A DNA stretch of 64,000 nt from Oscillospiraceae bacterium (GCA_902791235.1 CADAUV010000002.1:1-64000), one strand, 5' to 3'; counted from the first letter of the stretch, positions 41,920-51,403 are shown. Numbers and translations: made by a program. Notes: generated by a model from the letters alone, not told the origin.

Positions 41920-44900
41920 ATGAGAATCAGCAAAAGGATTATATCGGTACTTCTGTGCGTGCTTCTTGTGATGTCGGTTTTAAGCGTAAGCATAACGACA
42001 AGCGCGGCGACAGCCACGGGAACCTCGGGCGGTACAAACTGGTCGTTTGAGGCTGACACGGGCGTACTCACGATTTCGAAAGCCGACGACGGCAACGGCA
42101 GAGTTGCGGACTACGCAAACTCATCAACAAAACGCGCGCCGTGGTACAGCAGATACAGAACGGCGATTACCTCCGTTGTTGTGGAAAGCGGCGTAATTCA
42201 GCTTGGTTCTTACAGCTTTTATAACTGTACAAACCTGAAAACAGTAACGCTTGCAAACACCGTTGACACAATCGGCGAATGTTGTTTTCGCAGCTGTTCC
42301 TCGCTTGAAAACTTTACCTTCCCGGAAAACTGCACATATCTCTGGAAAGAGGCATTTCTCAGCTGTACGGGACTTAAATGGGTAAGGCTTCCGCGCACAA
42401 GCGACGCATACTCAAACAAGATACCCGACGGCACCTTCAGCGGATGCACCTCGCTTGAGGAGGTCTATGTCGGCACGGGCTTTAATGCAATTGACACGAA
42501 AGCATTTTATAACTGCACGAGCCTTAAAGGCATAATGTGGGGCAGCGGCAATATCGAATCAGTGGGGACTAACGGACTTTACGGCGTACCCTCAAGCTGT
42601 AAATTCGTGAGCAGCTCCTCCCTCTCCTCCTGGTGCGGTAATAACGGATACGCCTTTGTGCAAAACAGCGGAAGCTGTTCAGGCTCAAGCCTCTCATATG
42701 ACATTAATTTAAGCACAAGGGATATCAGCTTCAGCGGTAAGGGCGATATGATTTCAAACCCGTGGAGCTGTGTTCACTACCTTTTAAACGGCGTTGATTT
42801 CACGGGAACGAACGGCGCTTACTCGGTTATGCAGAATGCGTTTAAGGGCGCAGGAATTGACCATGTTGTTTTCAGCGACACTCAGCCGCTGACAATTTAC
42901 AGCTACGCCTTTGCAGACTGTAACCGCTCAACCTACTGGCTTAACTTCCCCGAAAGCACGGTGATGATTGCGTCGCAGGCTTTCGCAAACACAAATTTCA
43001 ACTATGTAACCTGTGCGGCTGACAGCATCAGCATTGCCGACGACGCCTTCACAAACGGCGGATACGCAAGATTTTTCGGAAAGTCGGGCTCGGGGCTGAG
43101 AGAGATGGTCGAGTACGGAAAAGCTCAGGGCTACGCGCGGTTTTACTACTGCTACGGCGACACGCATAATCTTACGAGAACCGTGGTAGACCCGACCTGT
43201 ACCGAGCAGGGTTACAGCGTGCTGTCCTGCCCGAACTGCGACCTTGACAATTCTTACAGCGAATATGTACCTGCGCTCGGACATATGTATGAGCACACAG
43301 GAAATCAGAATGAGGATTTCCTTTACAGATGTAAAAGGTGCGGAGAAACGGATTTACATATTGACGCGTTCACGGTTTACTCGATGTTTGAGGACAGAAT
43401 AAGCCATGACAACGACAACTCCGCCTTTAATCAGTCGAACTACGACGGCGCTGTTGATGTATTCCTTGACGGATATATTAACGCCAAGGACTTTGCGCTA
43501 ATCGGCAAAACGCTTATGCTTGCCGACGCTACAAACAAGGCTACCGTAATAAATGAGAGCATAAGATATCAGACTATAGAGGGCTTCGGCGCATCGGCTT
43601 GCTGGTGGTCGCAGGAGGCAGGTACCTGGGATAATATCGACACAATAATGAAAATGCTCTACGACGACGAGGAGGGTATCGGTCTTGACATTTACCGCTA
43701 CAATCTCGGCGCAGGCACGCAGGACGACGCAGGGCTTTACAATGTCGGTACAAGGGCGAGGTGCTTCCTTCAGGCTGACGGCACTTATAACTGGAATAAT
43801 GACCCCGGTGCGATGAGCGCTCTTGAGGCGGCAAGAAGAGCAAACCCCGACCTCAAACTCACCCTTTTCTGTAACTCGCCTCCGATTTATATGACAATAA
43901 ACGGCAAGGGATATGTAAATCCCAAGGCAACGGATGACGAGGCAAACGAGATACCGAACCTTGACGAAACGAATTATCAGGCGTTCACCGATTATGTCAT
44001 CACCTGCGCAGAGCATTTTACAGACGAGGGCTATAATGTAACGGAGCTTTCGCCGATTAATGAGCCCGAATGGGGCTGGCGCGGATGGTACAACGGCGAC
44101 GGCTCGATATCCTGCGGACAGGAGGGCTGCCACTATGACCCTGTTGACGCGGCGGTATTTTATAACAACTATTTCATCCCGAGCGTACAAAGGAGCTCAA
44201 AGCTTAACGGCATTGATGTTTCCGTATGGGAATGCGCACAGCTTAACCATAACTGGTGGTGGAACCGTTTTCTTAACAATCTTTTCTCGAGCGACAGCGC
44301 TTACAGCTCCAAAAACGCCAACATAAGGAATTATGTGGATGTGCTTGACACACATTCCTACTGGGCGAGCAAGGCTGACAGGGAGGCTGTCAAGGCACAG
44401 CTTGGCAGCAGTCAGTACAGCTCCATCAAGAGAATAAAATGCTCCGAATACTGTCAGATGCTAAACGACGGAAGCTCAGGCGTTTACGACAAGATTCAGG
44501 AGGAAGGCGCAACAAACGGTATGACAATCGACTACGGTATTGCGCTTGCCGATATTATGTATCAGGATTTAACAATACTGAACGCGGTTGAATGGGACTG
44601 GTGGACTGCGTGCGGTTACGGAATATATCCCGACTCACTCATCTACTTTGACAGAAACGACCATACAAACCTTATGCCGTCGAAGAGATATTACACAATG
44701 GGTAATTACTCAAAGTTCATTGATGTCGGTGCGCAGAGGGTAAGCTGTTCAGCCGAGAGCGGACTGCCTGCCACCGTTGAGCAGAGCGCTTACAGAAACC
44801 CTGACGGCTCCGTTGTTGTAGTTTACATCAACAAGGGCACTTCAAACCAGTATACAAGCTTTGATTCATCGAAGTACGCATCTCTTGAAACCTATGTTAC

Positions 44901-45003
44901 CGACGAAAGCAGAGGACTTAAAAAGCTCCAGCACGGCAGCGTTGACGGCAGCGCGGTACTTATCCCTGCAAGAAGCGTAACAACGGTTGTATTGAGCAAA
45001 TAA
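41920..45003 (+). CDS. secreted GH30-type glycoside hydrolase with BspA-like leucine-rich repeats
   Basis: 1027 residues. Signal peptide (IISVLLCVLLVMSVLSVSIT, cleavage near TSAA). BspA-type LRR_5 repeats (SYSFYNCTNLKTVTL, CCFRSCSSLENFTFP) run over about 55-405. A CTxxG ... CxxC ... LGH module follows at about 420-480. A single dockerin-like loop, DVFLDGYINAKDFALIGK, lies at about 512-530. The GH30 domain then runs to the end: TIEGFGASACWW, SPINEPEW with acid/base Glu715, and KCSEYC with nucleophile Glu843. It probably cuts xylan or a related beta-glycan outside the cell. Ribosome site GGGGGAG. Confidence 0.88.
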   Translation: MRISKRIISVLLCVLLVMSVLSVSITTSAATATGTSGGTNWSFEADTGVLTISKADDGNGRVADYANSSTKRAPWYSRYRTAITSVVVESGVIQLGSYSFYNCTNLKTVTLANTVDTIGECCFRSCSSLENFTFPENCTYLWKEAFLSCTGLKWVRLPRTSDAYSNKIPDGTFSGCTSLEEVYVGTGFNAIDTKAFYNCTSLKGIMWGSGNIESVGTNGLYGVPSSCKFVSSSSLSSWCGNNGYAFVQNSGSCSGSSLSYDINLSTRDISFSGKGDMISNPWSCVHYLLNGVDFTGTNGAYSVMQNAFKGAGIDHVVFSDTQPLTIYSYAFADCNRSTYWLNFPESTVMIASQAFANTNFNYVTCAADSISIADDAFTNGGYARFFGKSGSGLREMVEYGKAQGYARFYYCYGDTHNLTRTVVDPTCTEQGYSVLSCPNCDLDNSYSEYVPALGHMYEHTGNQNEDFLYRCKRCGETDLHIDAFTVYSMFEDRISHDNDNSAFNQSNYDGAVDVFLDGYINAKDFALIGKTLMLADATNKATVINESIRYQTIEGFGASACWWSQEAGTWDNIDTIMKMLYDDEEGIGLDIYRYNLGAGTQDDAGLYNVGTRARCFLQADGTYNWNNDPGAMSALEAARRANPDLKLTLFCNSPPIYMTINGKGYVNPKATDDEANEIPNLDETNYQAFTDYVITCAEHFTDEGYNVTELSPINEPEWGWRGWYNGDGSISCGQEGCHYDPVDAAVFYNNYFIPSVQRSSKLNGIDVSVWECAQLNHNWWWNRFLNNLFSSDSAYSSKNANIRNYVDVLDTHSYWASKADREAVKAQLGSSQYSSIKRIKCSEYCQMLNDGSSGVYDKIQEEGATNGMTIDYGIALADIMYQDLTILNAVEWDWWTACGYGIYPDSLIYFDRNDHTNLMPSKRYYTMGNYSKFIDVGAQRVSCSAESGLPATVEQSAYRNPDGSVVVVYINKGTSNQYTSFDSSKYASLETYVTDESRGLKKLQHGSVDGSAVLIPARSVTTVVLSK

Positions 45004-45020
45004 ACATTATCGGATTAAAC

Positions 45021-45058
45021 AAAAGCACTGACCGAGACATACTCGGCCAGTGCTTTTT
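45021..45058. terminator. terminator between convergent GH30 and beta-propeller genes
   Basis: AAAAGCACTG/CAGTGCTTTT outer stem plus CCGAG/CTCGG inner stem, with T tracts on both strands. Confidence 0.88.
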
Positions 45059-45082
45059 ACTGCATATTTATCAGGCGGATAT

Positions 45083-47032
45083 TTAATTATATTCATATCC
45101 GGCTATTCCATCCTCGGTCAGAATGTAATAGTAATCGCCGAGGAAGGTGCAACGGGTCTGATTATAGTAATAATTCTTATACTCCCCCGTTTTGTGATTT
45201 GTAATCTCAATCTTATCGTTTTTGATTTCAAAGGTGAGCGCGCCGTTTGCACTCTCATAATCCCAGTAGTCATACTCGGAATTATAATAATACTCTCTTT
45301 CGGCTGTAAAGGGAACTGCGTATCTGCCGTTTTTCCTGTCAATCGCCAGCGCCTTGTGATTATACTGCGCTTCGCTTGTAAGGTCAGGAAATTCAATAAA
45401 GTCAAGCACTTTCGGCTCAGCGCTGTCGCTCACATCAAAAAGCACAAGTTTAAGACCTTCGGTAGTTACAAATTCTCCGTTATCCTCGGTCGCAAAGCCG
45501 ATACCAAGGAGTCTGCCGTCGCCGACAGGGGTAAGCTGGCTTGAAAAGCCCGTTATCTCAACCTCGCCGAGAATTTCGGGATTTTCAGGGTCGCTCAAAT
45601 CAATTACGAAAAGCGGGTCAACCTGCTCAAAGGTGATTACATACGCCGTGTCGCCCATAAAACGAACAGCCTTAATGTCCTCCCCTTCCGCAAAGCCGTC
45701 GACACTGCCGAGGCTCTCAAGCCTTTCATTATAGGTATAAATTGTATTTATATTATTGTCGCTGTTTTCGTAATCGTATTTTGTAACGGCAAGCCTGAAT
45801 ACGCCGTTATACTCATCCATTGAAAACTGGTCGTTAACGCTTCCCTCAAACGAGGTATGGGCGGTAACCGCAATGCTATCAGGGCTCAGGCTGAGCTTGA
45901 TAAGGTCGCAGTTTTCGTTTTCAAAGCTGTTATAGGATACGGCGTAGAGATTGTTCTCATTACAGTAAATCTGAGCGCTCGCACCGAAAACCGCCTTGGT
46001 CGCCGCTGTACTCTCACCGCTACTTACATCAATGCCGCTCACAACAATGAAGCTGTTTTCCGAGCTGTTTTCAATATAACCGATATCCTGTGCAGGAAGT
46101 GATTTAAGCTCTCCTGCAGTACCGCATTTCGGCGCGTACTGCTCGGGCTTTTTCAGCCTGTTCACATAGGTATAATAGTTTGAAACAAGATAAAGCTCGT
46201 TTCCGATTACCCTTGAGGTAAGGGAATATCCGCTCTGTGAAAAGCTGTTTATAAGGCTTGGCGCAGTAATGTCCGATATATCATAGATAAATACCTGAGC
46301 GGTATTCTCCTGCGCCGAGTCGTCATAACCGTCGCCGATGAGGACAAGCCTGTCGCCCCTCACAAACATATCACGGATGCTTACACGGGTACTGTAATTC
46401 TCATAATACTCCTCATAATTGAAATCCTCTTCCCCGTAATAATCATACTTATAATCCTCAATACTGCTTACAAGCTCTGCGCTTTCACCGTCAGGCTTAT
46501 AGATGCTGATAATGCCGTTTACATCAAGATAATAAATATATCTGCCGTCGTTTTTTATTATATCCGCCTCGTCAACACCCTCGACCTGCAGGTTCGTTTC
46601 GGAGAAGGTTTCTCCCGAGCCGAGACCGCCCGTTACCGCGCCGCCCTCGGGAACGCTCTCCTCAGCCGCGGTATAACCGTCAGCCGATTTGAAAAAATCG
46701 CCGTAGCCATTTAAAAATGAGCTTCCGTCATTTTTCTTAATCTTTTTTTCAAGCTGCGAATAGCTTTTAAAGGTAGGAATTACGGAACTGAAGCTTTCGG
46801 GTTTAACCACTCTGTCGTCAAAGCGCGTTACACCGAAAAGAGCAACCGCAAATACCGCAAGGCAGGCTGCAGCCGTAACCACAGTTTTGAAGCTTCTTTT
46901 TTCGTAAAACTTAATCACCCTCGGCTTATTGCCGTAAATCATACCCTTGACCTCGTTTGGCGAAAGCGAATCGGGCGCGGTAGTATTCTCGCTGTCTATT
47001 TTCTTCTTTATAAAATCAAAATCGTTATTCAT
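45083..47032 (-). CDS. membrane-anchored beta-propeller protein, probable partner of the ECF sigma factor
   Basis: 649 residues from the ATG at 47032; GGAGTG, lying in the end of the sigma gene, is 6 nt upstream. A cytoplasmic N-terminus of about 45 residues with SLSPNEVKGMI is followed by one membrane helix (TVVTAAACLAVFAVALFGV). Then comes a large extracellular domain starting near FSETNLQVEGVDEADIIKNDGRYIYYL, a hallmark of the secreted C-terminal beta-propeller family, with repeated blade-like segments such as VFIYDISDITAPSLI and LFVIDLSDPENPEIL. The layout matches an anti-sigma factor with an outside sensor, but no canonical zinc anti-sigma motif is visible. Confidence 0.8.
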   Translation of the reverse strand: MNNDFDFIKKKIDSENTTAPDSLSPNEVKGMIYGNKPRVIKFYEKRSFKTVVTAAACLAVFAVALFGVTRFDDRVVKPESFSSVIPTFKSYSQLEKKIKKNDGSSFLNGYGDFFKSADGYTAAEESVPEGGAVTGGLGSGETFSETNLQVEGVDEADIIKNDGRYIYYLDVNGIISIYKPDGESAELVSSIEDYKYDYYGEEDFNYEEYYENYSTRVSIRDMFVRGDRLVLIGDGYDDSAQENTAQVFIYDISDITAPSLINSFSQSGYSLTSRVIGNELYLVSNYYTYVNRLKKPEQYAPKCGTAGELKSLPAQDIGYIENSSENSFIVVSGIDVSSGESTAATKAVFGASAQIYCNENNLYAVSYNSFENENCDLIKLSLSPDSIAVTAHTSFEGSVNDQFSMDEYNGVFRLAVTKYDYENSDNNINTIYTYNERLESLGSVDGFAEGEDIKAVRFMGDTAYVITFEQVDPLFVIDLSDPENPEILGEVEITGFSSQLTPVGDGRLLGIGFATEDNGEFVTTEGLKLVLFDVSDSAEPKVLDFIEFPDLTSEAQYNHKALAIDRKNGRYAVPFTAEREYYYNSEYDYWDYESANGALTFEIKNDKIEITNHKTGEYKNYYYNQTRCTFLGDYYYILTEDGIAGYEYN

Positions 47033-47037
47033 TATAA

Positions 47038-47550
47038 TCACTCCAGTGCCTCTCTCATTTTTGCAAGAGCTCTTGAAAGTCTTGAACGCACGGTACCTGC
47101 TTTCATACCCGTGAGCTTCGACAGCTCCCTGCTGTCAAAACCGCCGACAACCGAAAGCAGAACAAGCTCCCTGTCCTCCTCGCTAAGCAGCTTCAGCGCC
47201 CTTTGAACATCGGTGAGCGTGCCGTCGGGGATATAGCCCTCAGCCTTGATATTGTAAGCGCTTTCAATGTCCACGCTCTCCCTGCGTTTTACCTGCTCGT
47301 CGATATACTTGGCGCACTTACGCGAAAGAATACGGAAAATCCAGCCCGAAAAAGCATTGCCGTTATTAAGCTTTCCTATATCCGTATACGCCGATAAAAC
47401 GGTATCGCTCACTGCGTCCTGCGCGTCCTCGGCATTTCCGAGTCGGTAGAAGGCATAGCGGTACAGCCTGTCCTTATGAATATCATAAAGCGTACAAAAG
47501 GCGTCCTCGTTACCCTGCTGTGCGAGCTTTACAAGCTCCTTAACTGTCAT
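47038..47550 (-). CDS. ECF-type RNA polymerase sigma factor
   Basis: 170 residues. Region 2 (GNEDAFCTLYDIHKDRLYRYAFYRLGNAEDAQDAVSDTVLSAY) and region 4 (ALKLLSEEDRELVLLSVVGGFDSRELSKLTGMKAGTVRSRLSRAL) are standard for extracytoplasmic-function sigma factors. It is followed at once by the membrane beta-propeller gene, whose ribosome site lies in its last codons, as expected for a sigma/anti-sigma pair. Its target promoters cannot be deduced here; its own promoter looks sigma-A-like. Confidence 0.92.
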   Translation of the reverse strand: MTVKELVKLAQQGNEDAFCTLYDIHKDRLYRYAFYRLGNAEDAQDAVSDTVLSAYTDIGKLNNGNAFSGWIFRILSRKCAKYIDEQVKRRESVDIESAYNIKAEGYIPDGTLTDVQRALKLLSEEDRELVLLSVVGGFDSRELSKLTGMKAGTVRSRLSRALAKMREALE

Positions 47551-47584
47551 ATAATCACCTCTTTGACGGTCCGTCTGTAATTAT

Positions 47585-47613
47585 AGTATAAAATAATAGC
47601 AAAAGTGTTGCAA
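47585..47613 (-). promoter_or_regulatory. promoter of the ECF sigma operon
   Basis: Minus strand: TTGCAA (47613-47608), 17 bp, TATACT (47590-47585). AGAGGTG precedes the sigma ATG. Confidence 0.6.
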
Positions 47614-47621
47614 CAAATTTT

Positions 47622-47649
47622 AAAAAAAACCGCTCGCCTAAGGCGAGCG
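47622..47649 (-). terminator. terminator of the galU-CPBP operon
   Basis: Perfect CGCTCGCC/GGCGAGCG stem, 3-nt loop, then G and eight T on the minus strand. Confidence 0.9.
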
Positions 47650-47657
47650 ATAATAAA

Positions 47658-48683
47658 TTAATTCATTGATACAGTCTGCGCCGTAAGCGCAATAAGAATA
47701 AGGAAAGGAATTATCATCCATGGGAACAGGAACGCGGAAAACTTCTGTCCGTTTGTAAGAGCTGAAACACCCTTTTCCTTTTTGTTTTTAAGCATACCCT
47801 TTTTCCAGAGAATTATGCCTGCCACAACGCCGAGCGCCGCCCAAACGACATAAATTATAAGCTCGACATCATCAGCCAAATCGGCGTTTACAAAATACTT
47901 TACAGCGGAATACACAACCGACATTCCGTTGTTGAAGCCGTGAATTAAAATTGCGGGAATAATGTTTTCAGCCTTGATTGTAACATAACCGAGAATGAGT
48001 CCGATTAAGCCTGCAAAAATGAACTGGACGGCGTTTCCGTGAAGGAGTCCGAATACTACGCTGACAGCGAACACCGCAAAGCCCGAGCCGTACTTCCTTA
48101 AAAGCTGAAGCGAGCAGCAGCGCATTGCGAATTCCTCGCAGATTGCAGGAACAACCGCCGTGCCGATACATTCAAGCACAAGCGCTGTTGGCGAATTTGA
48201 CTGCGCCATTTCGGGCAAATCCATTTCAATACCGAACGAGGTTTTGAAAAAGGAAACCAGAAAGCTTACGCTTATCTGAGTTACGATACAGCCAAGCATA
48301 CCTAAGCAGACCCAGAGCGCCGCATTTCCGGCTCCGACCTTTTTATCGGGCACCAAGGGATATTTATATTTTGATTTAAACACAAGCGCCACTATACCGA
48401 AGGGTACAGCTACGCTGAGAAAAGAAACAAAGATAATCGTAACGCTGTATTCAAATACAGGGTCTGTATTAAGAAGGTCCGCCGTACCCGTCATTGAAAG
48501 TATGCCGCCTAAAAGCATCTGAACTACAACATACGCAATTATGGCGAGCCCCATTCCGAGACTGATTTTTCTTATCTCGCGTTTTTCCTTTTCAGCCTGA
48601 AAGCGCCTGCGCGAAGCCTCCTCCCAAGCGCGCTGCTGCTGTTCATAGCGCTGCGCCGCATAGGGGTCATAATAATACTGCAT
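47658..48683 (-). CDS. CPBP family intramembrane metalloprotease
   Basis: 341 residues from the ATG at 48683, whose ribosome site GGGTGAG overlaps the previous stop. A charged, Gln/Arg-rich cytoplasmic N-terminus (about 45 residues) precedes eight hydrophobic segments. The three CPBP motifs are intact: EEFAMR (glutamates and Arg), FGLLHGN and HGFNN. Relatives of Rce1/Abi proteins cleave within membranes, but the bacterial substrate is unknown. Last gene of a four-gene minus-strand operon. Confidence 0.9.
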   Translation of the reverse strand: MQYYYDPYAAQRYEQQQRAWEEASRRRFQAEKEKREIRKISLGMGLAIIAYVVVQMLLGGILSMTGTADLLNTDPVFEYSVTIIFVSFLSVAVPFGIVALVFKSKYKYPLVPDKKVGAGNAALWVCLGMLGCIVTQISVSFLVSFFKTSFGIEMDLPEMAQSNSPTALVLECIGTAVVPAICEEFAMRCCSLQLLRKYGSGFAVFAVSVVFGLLHGNAVQFIFAGLIGLILGYVTIKAENIIPAILIHGFNNGMSVVYSAVKYFVNADLADDVELIIYVVWAALGVVAGIILWKKGMLKNKKEKGVSALTNGQKFSAFLFPWMIIPFLILIALTAQTVSMN

Positions 48684-48684
48684 T

Positions 48685-49314
48685 TTACTCACCCGCTTCT
48701 TCCTGAATCAGAAGCTCGCTGAAATACGGAAGCTCCTTAATCCAATCACAGTAAGTGTGCCACTCGTCAAGCTTATGATTTTTCCTTGCATAGTATATGC
48801 TTGCAAGAGTTTCATAATTGAGAGTGCAGGTGCGCATCTGATTATATGAGCTCGGCAAAAGCTGTATAATCGTATACCAAAGCTCCTTATCCTTTGTTTC
48901 AAGATAACGGAGGCGTAAGTCCTCAAGCGTTTCAATGAGCTTTTCCATCGCCCTGATGCCTTCCTCATTCATATGGTCAACCGAAAAATCGGAAAGCTCA
49001 AAGGGCTTTGAATGAATTTTATGCATGGTAGAGGTGGAATTTGCCACTGTTGCTACCTTATAAGTGTCGTACTCCTTCCACCAGTACATAGGCGCTGTAA
49101 CATCAACGGAAACAAAAATCATCCTTATGAATTTCCTGTGGTCAGTGCCTGCCGAGCAAAGACGCTTTGCAAGGCTTAAATCATTTTCACCGAAATGAAA
49201 ATTACCCTCCTCGTCATAGTATGAGTCGTATCTGCCCCATGAATTAAGAGGATTTCTTGCGCCGCGCATTGCGTTGTCAAAATTAAGCACGCTTGTTTTT
49301 TCAATTTTAATCAT
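48685..49314 (-). CDS. conserved protein of unknown function, faintly ThyX-like
   Basis: 209 residues, no signal peptide or membrane helix. Distinct blocks are MRGARNPLNSW, GENDLSLAKRL, DHRKFIRMIFVSVDVTAPMYWWKEYDTYKV, NSTSTMHKI, LLPSSYNQMRT and ARKNHKLDEWHTYCDWI. The segment from DHRKFIR to MHKI recalls in shape the ThyX region before RHRxxSxNExSxR, but the flavin/dUMP signature itself is absent, so thymidylate synthase activity is unlikely as written. I believe close relatives exist in other Clostridia and phages. It sits between galU (ATGA overlap) and CPBP. Confidence 0.55.
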   Translation of the reverse strand: MIKIEKTSVLNFDNAMRGARNPLNSWGRYDSYYDEEGNFHFGENDLSLAKRLCSAGTDHRKFIRMIFVSVDVTAPMYWWKEYDTYKVATVANSTSTMHKIHSKPFELSDFSVDHMNEEGIRAMEKLIETLEDLRLRYLETKDKELWYTIIQLLPSSYNQMRTCTLNYETLASIYYARKNHKLDEWHTYCDWIKELPYFSELLIQEEAGE

Positions 49315-50189
49315 CAGTCTATTTCCTTTGCAATTTCTTTTATAAACGCCTTCAGTTCATCGCGTGTCTCGGGGTGTTTGAGTCCGACCTCGATATTTGC
49401 CTGAAGGATACCGAACTTATTGCCCATATCGTAACGCTTACCCTCATAATCAACGGCTATTACGCCCTTCTGCTGAGCAAGCGTATTCATCGCGTCTGTA
49501 AGCTGAAGCTCACCGCCTGCGCCAAGCGGAGTATTTTCGAGAATATCGAAAATCTCAGGCGGCATAACCACTCTGCCGAGGATTGAGAAATTTGAAAGAA
49601 TTTCCTCAGGCTTCGGCTTTTCAATCATATTGGTACAGTTATAACAATTATCTTCGATATGGTCAACCGCAAGAGAGCAGTACTTTGTGATTGCCATACC
49701 CTCGACCTCTTTAACGCCTACTGCGCCCTTTCCGTATTTCTCATACGCATCACAAAGCTGCTTTGTAACGGGCGTTTCCGATATAATTACATCGTCGCCG
49801 TAAAGCACCGCAAACGGCTCGTCGCCTACAAAGCTCTTTGCACAGAGCACAGCGTGGCCGAGACCCCTTGTAACCTTCTGACGGATATAATAAATATTTC
49901 CGAAGCTTGAGCATTTCATTACATCATCGTAAATCTTTTTCTTATTCTCATCGTCCGCAAGCTTCGCCTCAAGCTCAACCGAATGGTCAAAGTGGTCCTC
50001 AATAACACTCTTTCCCCTGTTTGTAATGATAAGCACATCCTCAATACCCGAAGCGAAAGCCTCCTCAACAATGTACTGAATTGCAGGTTTATCAACAATA
50101 TTAAGCATTTCCTTCGGCACTGCCTTTGATACGGGGAGCACCCTCGTACCAAGACCTGCAGCAGGAATTATCGCCTTTCTTACCTTCAT
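49314..50189 (-). CDS. galU: UTP-glucose-1-phosphate uridylyltransferase
   Basis: 291 residues. RKAIIPAAGLGTRVLPVSKAVPKEML is the nucleotidyltransferase loop; DKPAIQYIVEEA, GLGHAVLCAKSFVGDEPFAVLYGDD and the C-terminal KRYDMGNKFGILQANIEVGL complete GalU. It makes UDP-glucose for glycolipid, teichoic acid or exopolysaccharide synthesis. Second in the operon, 21 bp after the zinc-ribbon membrane protein gene. Confidence 0.95.
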   Translation of the reverse strand: MKVRKAIIPAAGLGTRVLPVSKAVPKEMLNIVDKPAIQYIVEEAFASGIEDVLIITNRGKSVIEDHFDHSVELEAKLADDENKKKIYDDVMKCSSFGNIYYIRQKVTRGLGHAVLCAKSFVGDEPFAVLYGDDVIISETPVTKQLCDAYEKYGKGAVGVKEVEGMAITKYCSLAVDHIEDNCYNCTNMIEKPKPEEILSNFSILGRVVMPPEIFDILENTPLGAGGELQLTDAMNTLAQQKGVIAVDYEGKRYDMGNKFGILQANIEVGLKHPETRDELKAFIKEIAKEID

Positions 50190-50210
50190 ATTATTACCCC
50201 CAAGTATATT

Positions 50211-51254
50211 TTAATATCCTGTTATTACCGACATAATAAACTGCAGTGCAAAGAACGCCGCAAGCGGTAAAAACACACTCGTACCGCCCCTCTGATTTAG
50301 CAGTAAAATCTTGAGCTGCTTTTTTGAAAGCGGTTCGCTTTTCTGATTCTGACGAAACTGAAGCTGAGGTATCATAGGCATATCCTCCGCCATATCCTCC
50401 TCAAGCTGCTTATTGACGGTATCAATCATTTTAAGCACATGCTTACGGTAAAGTCCGTCGGCAAATAAAGCGAAAACAACTCTGAGCGCCAGCGTGCAAA
50501 GCGCAAACACAAGCATTACGGGCATAAGCGCTTCAACCGCAGGCTCAGCCGAAAACTGAGCCATAAGCTCGGAATTAGCGAAGCCGTTTGTGAAAAGCTC
50601 CTTGTACTGCTCGCTTGAAACCACCGCATTATAAGCCGAGAGCTGCTTTGCGAAAACGCCGTTTAAAACAAGACTGACAATAAAATTTATCACCAGCGCA
50701 AGCAAGCCGTACTTCATCATCTTACGGTAGAAAAAGTAGTACGGTCCGAAAATAAACGCGCTCCAGTTCCATGATATTTTTTTATTCTTTCTGAATTTTG
50801 TAATAAACTTATTCGTGTTTACGACTATTGCAGAGGAAAGCTCCGTGGCTGAATAGCCGTCAATACCGCTGTCCTCCTGAAAAGCCTTGCTGTTAACGGC
50901 GCTGTAAGCCGAGAGAAACGCAGGCGACTCCTGCCTTTCTCCGCAGTAGGTGCAAAAGGCTGAGCCCTTCTCTATTTCCCTGCCGCATTTTTCGCACACC
51001 GTAGTCTGCGCCTCAGGCATTATAAAGGGTCTGAACGCAGATGACGGCTCGCCGTCCTCCGCCTTTTCCTCAGACATCTCCTCAGCCTCAAATTCAAAGC
51101 CCGTGCCGTGCTTATCGGCATTCGCGCAGTGTCCGAGAGTTTTATAACACTCACGGTGATGCGGCGTACCACATTCGGGACAGACAACTATATCGTCGCC
51201 GTCGGCAAACACCTCTTGGCAAACAGGGCATTTCTGATTTTTATATAAACTCAT
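50211..51254 (-). CDS. zinc-ribbon membrane protein with RING-like N-terminus and DUF2628-like domain
   Basis: 347 residues from the ATG at 51254 (AAAGGAAG upstream). N-terminal RING-like zinc site CPVCQEVFADGDDIVVCPEC with HHREC (about 9-40), then a zinc ribbon CEKCGREIEKGSAFCTYCG (about 86-106). Next is the KISWNWSAFIFGPYYFFYRKM motif typical of DUF2628 membrane proteins, and three to four helices to the end. Function unknown; such proteins are widespread in gut Clostridia. First gene of the operon with galU. Confidence 0.8.
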   Translation of the reverse strand: MSLYKNQKCPVCQEVFADGDDIVVCPECGTPHHRECYKTLGHCANADKHGTGFEFEAEEMSEEKAEDGEPSSAFRPFIMPEAQTTVCEKCGREIEKGSAFCTYCGERQESPAFLSAYSAVNSKAFQEDSGIDGYSATELSSAIVVNTNKFITKFRKNKKISWNWSAFIFGPYYFFYRKMMKYGLLALVINFIVSLVLNGVFAKQLSAYNAVVSSEQYKELFTNGFANSELMAQFSAEPAVEALMPVMLVFALCTLALRVVFALFADGLYRKHVLKMIDTVNKQLEEDMAEDMPMIPQLQFRQNQKSEPLSKKQLKILLLNQRGGTSVFLPLAAFFALQFIMSVITGY

Positions 51255-51308
51255 TTTTCTTCCTTTCGGCTGAATTTCAATATTTGAAATCATAAATATT
51301 CATAATGT

Positions 51309-51338
51309 ATTATACATTAATATAGCATAATAAATCAA
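51309..51338 (-). promoter_or_regulatory. promoter of the zinc-ribbon/galU operon
   Basis: Minus strand: TTGATT (51338-51333), 18 bp, TATAAT (51314-51309). Confidence 0.6.
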
Positions 51339-51374
51339 TACTGATATTAAAAATCTGTAAATATATTTTAAATC

Positions 51375-51403
51375 TTGAAATGTGGAAGATATTTGTATAT
51401 AAT
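51375..51403 (+). promoter_or_regulatory. sigma-A promoter of prfB
   Basis: TTGAAA (51375-51380), 17 bp, TATAAT (51398-51403). Confidence 0.72.
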
